Shown: one piece after another, positions 35,115-46,060 of the stretch | Numbering within the stretch: position 1 is the stretch's first letter | Layout of the letters: the number at the start of each line of letters is the position of its first letter | Source of the DNA: Chaetomium olivaceum | Taxonomy: Eukaryota; Ascomycota; Sordariomycetes; Sordariales; Chaetomiaceae | Reading direction: 5' to 3' | Length of the DNA stretch: 64,000 nucleotides | NCBI GenBank assembly: GCA_039881045.1 | Contig: JAYWVB010000001.1 | Coordinates: 992,001-1,056,000, forward strand | Notes under the pieces: model-generated | Database searches by the model: none | Told to the model about the DNA's origin: nothing | The model's input: only the letters and a program-made list of their open reading frames with translations | Position numbers and translations under genes: made by a program

Positions 35115-36108
35115 ATGGTCAGTACTCAAAGCTGGTGTTTCTCTGCCGGTGAAATATGAAAGGTAATTTATCAATATTCTGACATGCCTTTATAGGTCCA
35201 CGCAGATGCGTCGAGTTTTGCCCAGGGGGTCACTAAGGAGGAGGCCTACCAACAGGTGCTAATGCAGGCGGAAGGCCTTTTCTATGAGCAGCGGAACTGG
35301 GTACGTAGATTACCTCCCATAAGCCCGATTGGAGTCTGCTGTTATTCGCGGATCCCTATCATAACTTTTCACTGCATTATTGATGTCTACCATTACTAAC
35401 ATCAATTCCCTGTCCAGGTTTGGTGAGTGACCCTCTGAGCTCACCGGGAGCCAGCCCCTGACCAACACTAACACCAACTCCCCCTCCTTACAGCAACCTC
35501 TCCAACGTCGCCTCCCTTCTCTGGCACGCCTACCAATCCCTACCCTCCCCAAGCAACCAAGTAAACTGGGCCGGTCAGTCCCCCCGACCTCAACCCCCAT
35601 CCACCAACCACCTCTCCCCTCCCTTCTTAACCCAACCCAACCACATAAAAGAGAAAATACTAAAGTAAAAAACCCCCAAAACAGGTTTCTACACCCTCGA
35701 CCCTCTCTCCCCGCCCTCGCGCCCCCAACTCATCCTGGCCCCCTTCCAAGGCAAAGTAGCCTGCCAGACGATCGCGTTCGGGCGCGGGGTGTGCGGGGCG
35801 GCGGCCGCGACGGGCGAGACCCAGCTCGTCCGCGACGTGCACGCCTTCCCGGGCCACATCGCGTGCGACGCGGCGAGCCGGAGCGAGATCGTGGTGCCGA
35901 TTACGATCCCCGTTTCTGCTGCGGCGGTTGGGGCGGTTGGGGCGGCTGGGGAGGAGGGGGGAAGGAGGGGGAGGAGGGGAAGGGGGGGAGGAAAGTGGTG
36001 GCGATTATTGATGTGGACTGCGCGGCGCTGGGCGGGTTTGATGAGGTGGATCGGGTGTGGTTGGAGAAATTGGCGAAGCTTATTGCGGACTCGTGCGACT
36101 GGCCTTAG
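35115..36108 (+). CDS. Free methionine-(R)-sulfoxide reductase, GAF domain (microexons; one frameshift)
   Basis: Reduces free L-methionine-(R)-sulfoxide with thioredoxin; cytosolic antioxidant enzyme. Five coding exons: 35115-35117 (the ATG alone), 35196-35300, 35418-35422 (five nt, GTTTG), 35494-35573 and 35685-36108. Introns are 78, 117, 71 and 111 nt with normal GT-AG ends. The joins give the family stretch NW-VC-NLSN, then LWHAY, NWAGFY and LAPFQGKVACQTIAFGRGVCG. GHIACDAASRSEIVVPI follows and the protein ends near VVAIIDVDC, LEKLAKLIADSC. The three catalytic or resolving cysteines (VAC, GVC, IAC) are present. Between the VVPI strand and the VDVDC strand lies a Gly/Arg-rich insert of about 30 residues that is lacking in yeast. 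In its G runs (35946-35992) one base is missing; with it, the coding length is 618 nt (205 aa, a little over the usual 160-180). Confidence 0.9.
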
Positions 36109-36429
36109 TAGGGGGTAGGGGAGTGGAATAATAGGATGGGGTCTTGAGAAAGTGCCGGGTCAAAGGGGTGTTGTGGTTGATACACTCTCCCATCTCGGTG
36201 CGAAACATTGATTTGCATCCCCCAGATACCGTTGAATTAAAGGGGCTCGAAGCCAGCCAACTAAGCAAGTTTCCCAAAGCAATATCCCATCCCGAACAGC
36301 CAACTCAACTCACCATTCATTACCTTCACTGGACGCGATACGAATCCGGCCCCGGTTTCCAGACCAACAAAGCCATACCAAAAGAAATAACTCAGATTCT
36401 CAATACGAAGGCCCCTCACTGCCACTCCT
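36109..36429. other. Convergent 3' region
   Basis: 320 nt between the fRMsr stop (+) and the GH72 stop (-). It probably holds both 3' UTRs; nothing else is seen. Confidence 0.55.
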
Positions 36430-38038
36430 TTACAAGAGCAGGGTCCCAGTAAGACTCAACGCTACCACCAGCCCAGCGATAACAAACGGCGTTTTCTCCA
36501 CCGGCCCAGCGTTCATACCCGCCGCATTATCGCTGCTAGACGGCGTGCCAGTGACGGTGACGCTGCCCGAGCCGGGCTTGGCATCACCGGTGCTCGTCCC
36601 TTCGCCAGCGTTCTGCGAACCATCCCCCTTCAGACCCGGCCCGGTACCGGCGCCGTCCGACATGAACTGTAATACTCGTTAGTGACAACGAACCAACCAG
36701 CCACCATAGATACATGAACCGCAGAAGAAAAGGGACTCACCTTTTTTGCGCCATCCGGAATGGCAGGCAGCAGCGTGCTATCCACCAGCCAGTTTGCGTC
36801 CTTGGTCGGACAGGCGACGGAATGTGTGGTTGAGGTGTAGCCGCCGTCGCCCTTGGGCGCGGGGTTCTGCTTCATGGCCTTGGCAAACTTGTCGAAGCCC
36901 TCCTTCTTCTCGATGTCTTTGGCCTTGGGGCTCGGGATCTTGGCGATGCCGAAGCCGTTGTCCTCGAGCGCGTACTCGTACAGTAGGCCGCCCGAGTAGA
37001 CGGACGTCATCTTGTCGCTCATGAGCGCCGCAACCTCACCAAAGTCGCGGCCGTTGGTAGTGCAGCCATATTCGGAGAGGCTGTATCTAGTTAGCGATAA
37101 TGCGATCGGGTCGGTCGGAGAAGGCTCACAAGATGGCGATGCCGTAGTCGGTGAAGTTTTTGACCTTTTGGTCCCAGCCAGATTGTTCGAAGTTGGAGTT
37201 GCACCAAGAATAGTCGTTCTGTATGCGTTAGGGCCCGGATCAGGGGGGCTGCATACCGCGAGGAATACTCACAAAAGCGAAGAAATCGCTCCTCTCATCC
37301 TCGGTGCCGCAGTTCATGTAGTGGGCGAGCTGCATGCGGTTCTGGGCGACGTCCGCGGCCGAGTAGCCCACAGGCGCGGCGCGGTAGCCGCGGCTCTTGA
37401 TGTAGGCGCGCATGTCACGGGTAACAGCCTTGACATAGCGGGCAGACTTCGTGCTCTTGACATTGTCGTTGATAACCTCATTGCCAGAGAAGAACGCGAG
37501 GGTGTTGTCGTACTTGATAAACTCGTCAACGGATGCAAAGACGCTCTGGAGATACTTAGTGTTGTAGGATGGGGCAGGGTCGAGACGGTTGATCGAGTAG
37601 AGCGGGTTGTTGGCGTCGATGATAACATAGATGCCAGCGTCGGCCAGCGCCTTCATGCACTCGTCGTGGTTGGCTGAGTTGTCGGTGGTGTAGACGCGGA
37701 TGGTGTTAATTCCCAGCTTCTTGAACTGGGCGATGTCACGCAAACAGATATCGGTATCAGCCAGGGGATCTTGCATAGCCGATGACCCTCCTGGTTGGTA
37801 GTCTATTCCCCGGACATAGAAGCGAGTGTCGCCTTGCCAGAATGCTGTTTGGTTGTCATGTTATTAGCCATTCTCTGCACCGGCCTATGCCCCTCAGAAA
37901 CCCCCTACCATTTCCAGATACAGTGACGGTCGGCAATGTCGCTCGCTTGCTCGGCGGCTCTGGCAACGTCTCTGTCGGTTTCGCGGCCCCCAAACTGAGG
38001 AAGGCTGCCAAGACGGGTACCAAGGCGAGAAGTCTCAT
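36430..38038 (-). CDS. GPI-anchored beta-1,3-glucanosyltransferase, GH72
   Basis: Cuts internal beta-1,3-glucan and transfers the new end to another chain, remodelling the cell wall at the plasma-membrane surface (Gas/Gel/Phr group). Exons are 38038-37909, 37844-37273, 37218-37130, 37080-36741 and 36666-36430, with introns of 64, 54, 49 and 74 nt, 1368 nt in all, giving 455 aa and intact. A signal peptide of about 19 residues (LLALVPVLAAFLSLGAAK) is followed by the GH72 fold: FWQGDTRFYVRGIDYQPGG, DICLRDIAQFKKLGINTIRV and DNTLAFFSGNEV. The acid/base Glu lies in the GNE of that last block and the nucleophile Glu in LSEYGC. There is no CBM43 (X8) cysteine module, so it is the short type. The C-terminus is a Ser/Gly-rich stretch with a hydrophobic tail (FVIAGLVVALSLTGTLLL), a GPI signal. 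Confidence 0.95.
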
Positions 38039-39179
38039 CTTAGCGCGGGAGGATCGATCGCCAAGCTCAATGCCAAGACAAACGTTGAAGCTCTGGGAGA
38101 CGAAGGTTTCGAATTAGATGCTGGATTGTGGTTGACGAAAAAAAGAGGCGTAGACCAGAGCGAGGGTAATGCTTAAAAGACGAACAGAAAAGAGACTTGA
38201 AACAGGAGAGAAATTACGGGGAGACTTGATCAACCTGAACAGACGATCTGGGAGTTCCACGAGTTCCACGCGGTCCACGGGGTGGAACACGAACGGGGAA
38301 GTAACGCAGGGCAAGAGGGAGGGATCACCCACGGTTCTCCAGTGAGTCTGGGATGGCACAGAAGGGTGGGCCAAACAAGAAACCGGTTACCATCTGTGGA
38401 AGGAGATGGGAGAGCATGGTCGCAGTTGCCCGACAACGGCACTGCCATGCTCTGGGTGCTCCACCGTTGAGTCGATCCTGCCTACCTAGGTAGTACTCAT
38501 CCGGTCTGCCAGTGTATTTTTTCTGTCTGATTGCCATTAAAATCTATGTTTACCTACCTATGTTTACACATTTGTGTCTAATGCTCAAGCTGTTATTTTA
38601 TTTGGTTAGTAACGGCTATTCAGATGCATCCTAACATTCGCCTTGCTGGAACCTGCGTGTTGTTTAAAATGTAGAATCTGTATTTCGTTACCTTCAGGTT
38701 TTGACTACACGGTAGTAGTAGTAGACAACAAACAAACAAAAGCGATAGGCAGGGCAGAGATTAACATCGACGTCATTCCTCCCCTTGTCTGGGTTGGAGA
38801 CCGGACGAGGCCAACACATTCCATAGCCCCTTCAAGGACATCCCCGTCCCAGCCGTGGCGCAGCATATTTGTCTCCGGTACAAAGATGATCACATCAGTT
38901 TCGCCGTCTCCAGATACGAACGCCAACTGGGTTGCCCCAATACAAGCTTGATATTCGCGCCCTGCAGTATGTTTTACACTCACCCTTCCAGGCAATCGGC
39001 CCCTGAGTCCCATGCATGGTTCTCGACCTCGCAGATGCCAACCTTCTTCTACTCAGACCCCATCTCCACCCACCGCTCCCAACCCAAACCAAATCAACCC
39101 TACCTATGTGCCCCCACCCCCAATACCCCCCAGTACCCCCCTAACCACCCACCTCACCCCATCCCCCAGGCGTCTGGAA
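38039..39179 (-). other. Intergenic (GH72 promoter and BZZ1 3' side)
   Basis: About 1.1 kb. The left part must hold the GH72 promoter, and TACCTACCTAGGTAGTA and CCTACCTATG stretches occur around 38480-38570. The right part is the BZZ1 3' UTR. No gene is supported. Confidence 0.5.
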
Positions 39180-41577
39180 TCAAACGACCTGCACATAATT
39201 CGCCGGCACGCTCTTCGTAACACCCCCCTTCTCCACCTCCGCCCATCCATCCCCGGTATCCTCCTTGATCAACACGAACCGCTCGCCCTCAGCCATACTG
39301 TGCTCCGCATCGCTCTGCGCGGTGTACTCATACAGAGCCTCGACATACTTGAGCTTTTTCGCGCCGCGCCTCGGCGCCACCGCGGGGCCCTTCTTCTTGG
39401 GCCCGCCCGCTGTCCCTATCGACGAGCCGCTGTTGGAGTAGGCCGACTGCCCCGTGTGCTGCGGCGCGATGGCTGCTGGCGGTGGTGCCGAGCTCGCGAT
39501 CGGCTCGACATAGCTGGCCGGGACCAGGCCTTCCTTATAGCCTGCCCGGACTCGCACCCAGCCGGAGCCGGCTGTGTGGGGGGGGAGGGGGGTTAGTGAT
39601 GGCTGTTTATGGGGAGTGAGAGCTTGCTTACTATCCGGTTCTAAAACCACGAGCTCGCGGCCCTCAGGAACGCTCAGCTCGCCCGCGCCCCCGGCGTCGA
39701 AGCTGTACAGCATCTTGGCCTTTTGCTCCGACCCCTGTGACGAGCCGTTCGGGGTGCTACCCGGAAGCTCGCTAATGTAGGCAGTCGGAGGTGGCGCAAT
39801 AACCCGGTTTTTCCTAGCGGCGGGCGGTGGCGCTGTGCTTGTCGGCCGGGTCGCCGTCGGTACTTGGGGGCACCTCCTCGGCCGGTGACAGGGGTCCGGT
39901 CATGGACCGCTGTGAGCTTGCTGCATATCCCGATTTGGCCGAGGTCACCGTGTCGGAACGGCTAAGTGTGGGCAATTCAGCGACATGTTCCGGCGGCGCC
40001 CCGGTGGTTTTGAGTAGCGAGTTTGCGGCCTCCTGCCGCTCCTGTTTAAGCTTCTTGCGCTCCTCCTTCGACTGCTCACCTGGGCACTCCGCCGGGACCT
40101 TCATCTCGCATTTGCTGTGGCATGTGTAGCCGCAGTCGCGGCAGTCGAAGCCCTTCGCTGATAACCCCCATATCCTCTCGCCGCAGAGGTCGCAGTTCGT
40201 TGGAATCTTGAATGTCTGTGACTTGAAGTTGTGGTTTTTCGCACCCAGCGTCACATCACCCACCGCAGACGTGATGGTTGATGTTTCCACCTCGACCGTG
40301 ATACGCTTCCGGTCCACCTGATGTAGGTCTTCCTGCATCGAGAATAACTGTGATATCACGGCCACCTCGTCTTTCTGCTCCGCCCCGTCCCGTACCCTCT
40401 GCTTCACCCGCCTCAGTCCTTCCACTTCCCGCCTCTTTTTGTCCGCCTCGCGCCGCAGTTCTCCGAGCTGGCCCTTCGACTTGTTGAGCATGTTGCGCAA
40501 GTACACCTTGGCTGCCTCGTCGACCACCATGGTGCCATCGTCGTGCCATACCGGACTCGGTTCGAAGACCTTGTCTGGGGGTTCCTGGAAGCCTCCCATG
40601 TTATGCCGTATATACATCATCGAGTCCAGGTGCGGCTGGTTTCGCATAATCTCCTGTCCGAGGCGGTCGACCTGGCCTGAGCTCTGTTGAAGCATGTTGG
40701 ACTCAAGCTGGGAGGCTAGCGTCCAGAGCCCGTTCAGCTTTACCGTCCGAAATTCTGAGAGATCCTGAAGACTGTCCATGACCTCGGGTAAGTACTCGTA
40801 GTAGTACTTCTCCTTCTGTTTGTTGGTAACGTTGATCGAAATCAGGTAAGTATTCTTGACGTTGTTCATATCGAGCAACTGCTGCTGAAAGCTGCTCTGC
40901 GCTTTGGCCTTGTCGAACGAGGACTCGGTCTTCTTGCGCTTGCTCTCTACCTCCTGGCAAACCGCATCGTATTTTCCTTTGGTCTTCCGGAGATCGGCAT
41001 AAGAAGCCTCCCGTTCTCTTTCCAGCTTCTCGGCGTACTCGGCGTGGCGTTTGCGCAACTCCTCGAATCGCACCGACATCTGCTTCAGCGGTTCCGCCAC
41101 CCTCCCAACCAAGTCATTTCCGTAGCGTTCGTGTTCATCGGCCCGCGCTTCTAGCGTCGTAAGATGAGTCGTCCACGTCGTGAGGGATGCGCTGGGTGTG
41201 CAACGTAAGCCTCTGAGCCGGGCAAAATTCCCGCTGAATATTCCGAGGGCCGTACCTTTCCAGGGAGCCGGGGGTCATGGTCGGGGTGTCGCCGACACTC
41301 AGGCTCGCCGACTTGCGCGTCTTCTTCTCAAAGTACTTCTTGGCTAGGGCATTGAGTTTGGCGCTATACTCCTTCTCGATCGCACTTCGTTCGCGGTAAA
41401 AGGACTGAATATCATCGAGCCAGGCGATCCCCCCGGCGACCCAGGCGTTCGCGGGCTTGAACCCATCCTGCAACCATCCGTGTCAGCGCATGGAACCCCC
41501 GGGAGAGTTCCGTCTAGAAACCGGGGCCGAACCTTTAGCTCCGAGCCCAACGTTGGGGCGACTTCCACCTCAGCCAT
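39180..41577 (-). CDS. BZZ1: F-BAR / C1 / double SH3 protein (one frameshift)
   Basis: Actin-patch adaptor that binds WASP/Las17 and curved membrane during endocytosis and polarised growth. Exons are 41577-41533, 41467-41256, 41191-39632 and 39571-39180. The F-BAR region starts with LGSELKDGFKPANAWVAGG and SFYRERSAIEKEYSAKL and is followed by long coiled coils. A C1 zinc domain (HNFKSQTFKIPTNCDLCGER, FDCRDCGYTCHSKCEMKVP) lies in the middle. SH3-1 (AKMLYSFDAGGAGELSVPEG, VLVPASYVEPI-like end split by the 60-nt intron) and SH3-2 (YVEALYEYTAQSDAEHSMAE, SVPANYVQVV) end the protein. Near 39829-39832 the frame changes: the first frame ends in a stop at 39816-39814, while the next frame reads PPPAARKNRVIAPPPTAYIS into SH3-1. 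The total is one over a multiple of three (about 735 aa after correction). No intron fits the break. Confidence 0.92.
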
Positions 41578-42551
41578 GTTTCCCTTGCGCTTCCCAGAAT
41601 TTTGATTCCCCGGCTCTGGTCATGAAAAGTAGAAGCAGAGGCATAAACATGCAAGACGGCTGCCTCCGGAGGGTGTGATGACGGGTCTGCGACTTGCGGG
41701 GGATTTAGGGACACGGCCCGGTGAAGGAGCATGGCGGACACATGCGGCCCCTCCAATTGGGGAGGTGGCTTAGAGCCCACCCGGGGCGCTGCAACGTCGC
41801 CAAGGCCCGTACCGAACGCGTGTCAAGAAACCAGGAACCGGGGATCAGCGAAAGAATCGTGACAATAACCCAGCTCATATTTCTGCTGTCTGTGTTACTG
41901 GTAAATCGTCACCAAATTGCATAATAGTGTCGACTTTACAGAAAGAAAACAAGGTAGTATGGAGGAATGCCGTAATAGTATAGAACCATATTTCGTCTCA
42001 CTTTGATATCTTGCATTGTCATTGTCTTGGGATTCAATACCTTACTCATTACCTTACCGTATCATCCGTCCCAAGTTAGTTTTCCAGGGTTCTTGTAGCC
42101 TGTTTTGTCAGGCATGCGCCAAAAAAGTACCCCGCCAAACTGATCCCTCCAAGCGCAGCCCCACCATTGCCAAGGTCCCAGTTGCGCCTGCTCGACTTGT
42201 TTGAGCTCCAGGTTCTACTCTACCTCCGGTTTTGACCAAACAAGCACAAAGGGACTCCGGAGAATATCCCCTGACTCTTGGCTCTTCACCACTTTTCGCA
42301 ATAAAATCGCGGGGATTACTGTTGGCACATAAACTGGCTGTGGAAGTAAGTGCCCTGTCACGGTTGTTGATTCGGTTCGCTCTGCGAGTTCGACCGACCG
42401 ACCCACTACTGCTTTCATACCTTACCTTCGCGGAAGCTGCTACCTACTTGGCGACTAACTTCGCAGGTTTTATTTGCGCCTGCCCGTTCGACTTCTTTAC
42501 TCGACTTGCCCTACCTTCTCCAACCTCCTCTCGACCACTGCGATCGTAACC
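41578..42551. promoter_or_regulatory. Bidirectional promoter region BZZ1 / DBP5
   Basis: About 970 nt between two divergent start codons (41577 on minus, 42552 on plus), so both promoters must be here. There are TACCTTAC-type repeats around 42040-42060 and 42420-42450 and a pyrimidine-rich leader before the DBP5 ATG. No specific factor site is claimed. Confidence 0.6.
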
Positions 42552-44110
42552 ATGGCGGACCTGGCGAGCCGCATCACCAAACCCGGCGACGCGCCTGTCG
42601 AGGACGCGGTTGCCCCTGCTCCTGCCGCCGCCGCGGGTGAGGGCAACGGTACCGAAGAGCCGGTGGATGATGGCGTCAACAAGGGCCTCGTTGAAACGAC
42701 ATATGATGTCGAGGTCAAACTGAGCGACCTTCAAGCTGACGAAAACAGCCCGCTTTATTCGGGTGTCTCCTCCTTCGAAGAGCTCGGCCTTCCCAAGTCG
42801 ATCAACGACGGTCTGCTGGCCATGAACTTCAAGAAGCCCTCCAAGATTCAAGAAAAGGCGCTCCCGCTCATGATTTGCGACCCTCCCCGCAACATGATCG
42901 CCCAGTCGCAGTCGGGCACCGGCAAGACGGCCGCTTTCGTCCTCACCGTTCTCTCGCGCGTCGATTTGACCAAGCCCACGCAGCCCCAGGCGCTGCTGCT
43001 AGCACCCAGCAGAGAGCTTGCTCGTCAGATCCAGGGCGTCATTCAGACAATCGGTCAGTTCTGCGAGAACCTGATCGTCGAGGCTGCCATTCCCGGCTCC
43101 ATCTCACGCGAGACGGGCGTCCAGGCGAGTGTCGTGGTGGGGACCCCGGGCACCGTCATGGACTTGATTCGCCGCCGCCAATTCGACGTGTCTCAGCTGA
43201 AGATCATGGTTATCGACGAGGCCGACAACATGCTAGACCAACAGGGCATGGGCGACCAGTGTGTCCGGGTTAAGGGGTACGTGCTCGGAGTTTTCAATCG
43301 GACGGCAGTTGCGTGTGTGCTGACCATAGTTTAGAATGCTCCCGAAGACCATCCAAACTCTTCTTTTTTCGGCCACATTTCCGGAAAAGGTTATGAATTT
43401 TGCACGGAAATACGCGCCCAACGCCAACGAGATCAAGCTTCGTCATACTGAGCTCACAGTCAAGGGTATCTCCCAGATGTACATGGATTGCCCGGACGAG
43501 AGCCAGAAGTACGACATTCTCTGCAAGCTTTACGGTCTCATGACGATCGGATCGTCCGTCATCTTTGTCAGGGTACGTCTATGATGCCTCGTGTGTTTTG
43601 GAGTCTACAATTCTCACGGTTTTGCTACAGACGCGCGAGAGCGCCAGCGAGATTCAGCGGCGCATGGAGGCAGACGGACACAAGGTTTCGGCACTCCACG
43701 GTGCGCATGAAGGCCAGAACCGTGACGCCCTCCTCGACGATTTCCGGTCGGGCCGCTCCAAGGTGCTCATCACCACCAACGTCCTGGCACGCGGCATCGA
43801 CGTGTCTAGCGTGTCCATGGTGATTAACTATGATATCCCGATGAAGGGATATGGGGATAAGGAACCCGACATGGAGACGTACCTCCACCGTATTGGTCGC
43901 ACCGGGCGCTTCGGGCGTGTTGGTGTCAGTATCAGCTTCGTCTATGACCGCAAGAGCTACGAGGCGCTATCGAAGATTGCCGAGCATTACGAACTCGACC
44001 TAGTCCAGCTGCATCCGGGTGATTGGGACGAGACAGAGCAGAAGGTGCAGGAGGTCATCAAGTCGAGCCGGGCGCGCCCTGAATATGCGCCCAATGCGCT
44101 CGACAAATAA
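42552..44110 (+). CDS. DBP5: ATP-dependent DEAD-box RNA helicase Dbp5
   Basis: Remodels mRNPs at the cytoplasmic face of the nuclear pore during mRNA export, and also acts in translation termination. Exons are 42552-43276, 43335-43572 and 43631-44110, with two 58-nt introns, 1443 nt in all, giving 480 aa, intact and of normal size. Motifs in order: Q motif region (SFEELGLPKSIN, KPSKIQEKALP), motif I (AQSQSGTGKTAAF), Ia (PSRELARQ), Ib (GTPGT), II (VIDEADNML), III (SAT), IV (SVIFVRTRESA), V (TTNVLARGIDV) and VI (HRIGRTGRFG). The Dbp5-specific spacing DQQGMGDQCVRVKG is interrupted by intron 1 and restored on splicing. The start is in a perfect context (ACCATGG). An acidic, Ala-rich N-terminus precedes the core. 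Confidence 0.97.
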
Positions 44111-46060
44111 GGATACTTTCTTCGAGAGGAGACCGGCAGAGGCTTTGCGTGGCAGTATACAAGATTGCAACTTGACGACGTGTATCCCAGCGAGGATACC
44201 GTCAACAATTGATAGACAGCTCATGCGATGGTGGGTGGCAAGATGGCATTGTCCATATGATTATGAAGAGTTTGTTGAAGGAACGAGATTCGTCATGGCT
44301 TGTAATGCAGCTAGGGGGCATGAGATACCAAAAGAGCAAAGCAAAAGGATTTCCCGGACCTACCTTGAGGCAAGAGACCTAGGAAGACGTCATGGGCAGC
44401 GAGAAGTTCTGTGTTTGGCGCCTGGATTCGGCTTCTTATGCACTCCGGTGTATCACACAAAAGGTCGGAGTGCATGTTTTGTTTCGGTTGACACAGTGAT
44501 GACCCCCTGGGCGCTTGCCTGGGCAGCTCGCTAGCCAGGCCCGCGGCTCCATTGCCAGGTTTCTCCGCTGATCGCCCGCTTCAGCCCTACCGCGACGTCG
44601 AGGCACAACACAAACTTTCGACATTTTGTGGCATAGCAACATTCACGTATACGCAATAGTCATCTTGAGCTGCACTTCTACAGCTGCTTCCTCCGCCGTT
44701 AATAAACGATCATTAGCTTGGTCATCTAACTTCGAAGAATCAAAACCAGTTCAAGCTCTTCGAATCTCGGCCTTAAGATTACCCCAACCCCGATGGCTTG
44801 GCGAGAACCACGCCTTCACATGCGATTGGCCAGCGCGCCAAGCCCTCCACGTGACTACCCTAATTGGTCTCTTTCCCCAGCGCCCAATGACCAACCTGGA
44901 TCTTGCAGCCCATTTTAAGCGCCGACCAAGCGCGCACCTGCTTTTTCTCCCAGCGCCTGAACTCTCCGCAGCCATTCGTCTGCATGCAGTCCGCTAAGCT
45001 GCTGCTGCTGGGCTGCTGCAAGGACCCATTCTTAGAACCGCCGATGGCTTCCTCGTGCAGTTGAACCGCCACGCTCCCCTCCCTTTCCCAATCGGGCCAA
45101 TCTGAGCCACCCTTCAGACGAAATCAGCGCTTCCGGCCAATGGCGGAGTCTGCCCTGGGATGTGTTGCGCATGGGCTGATGGGGATCGCTGCCGATGTCG
45201 ATTCCCACTTCCGGGGTCTTGTCGCGCGCCTTTTCGCCAGTTCTGCCGGGCTACCGTGTCTGCCAGCGCAGTCCGAGGCTGGTACCTTGCGTCTGGCGGT
45301 GGGAATGACGCACCCGGACGCGGTTCTTCGGCAATGCGAGCTCCGCGGCTGGGGGGGCAGTGGGCATATTCGTGTAGCCGTACCGTGATGTGTATGGTTG
45401 CCGATGGGAGAGCTGTGTCATTAAGCGCAGGGCGAGCCACTGGTGGTCCAAGACGGCGGCAAGAGAAAAAGAAGTGCATGGCCGCTGCCATCGACGGCCA
45501 CCCCTCCTATCTTTCCCTCGTCACATCTTTTTTCCTTGCTTGACCTTTGTGGTGTAACATTTTCTCTTGTTTCACATTTTCTCGGGAGTTGGTCCCATTG
45601 TCTTGGATACGATCCGTGTAATTGTTTGGTGGTGTTGCTGTCGAAGCCAACGCGACTCACCCGTCTTTCCTCGCTTGTTTCTGCCATTGCGGCCGCCCTC
45701 GCTTCAGTAGACTCATACCTCTCCGGTGAGAGATGCTGGTCATCTCTGTTTAATGTTTAAGCTTTACGGCCTCGAATAAGTCGGCCGCTTCACTACCTTT
45801 TCTGCCTTCCCAGCCGCCGAGGCCACCTACGGTCACTGCCAAAAGGCCTCCCGCCTTGGCTTCTGTTGCTTTCAAGACCTACCATCTATTCTTTCACCCC
45901 CCTCGTCATCCGGCCCATTAAGGGACCCTATTGTGGAACAACACTCTCAAGACTTTTGAGCGCAGATGGACTGAACTCCACTTGAGGTGCGGCGAACAAA
46001 CACTGCTGCAAGGGAGCAGCGACATGCCCCCTGGGCTCGACGACTGACAACCTATATCAG
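44111..46060 (+). other. Intergenic (DBP5 3' side to CFEM-like gene promoter)
   Basis: About 1.95 kb without a supported gene; open frames on both strands overlap and carry no domain. A pyrimidine-rich tract (about 45500-46000) precedes the next ATG. A TATATCAG directly before that ATG could be an acceptor of a leader intron, but I find no convincing donor. Confidence 0.45.

Noticed and set aside
35940..35995. Programmed ribosomal frameshift in fRMsr
   Set aside because: No slippery heptamer with structure is evident, and the same kind of one-base loss occurs in unrelated genes nearby, so an error in G runs is more likely.
37012..37677. 221-codon plus-strand frame over GH72
   Set aside because: Exact shadow of the glucanosyltransferase exons, which carry the catalytic motifs.
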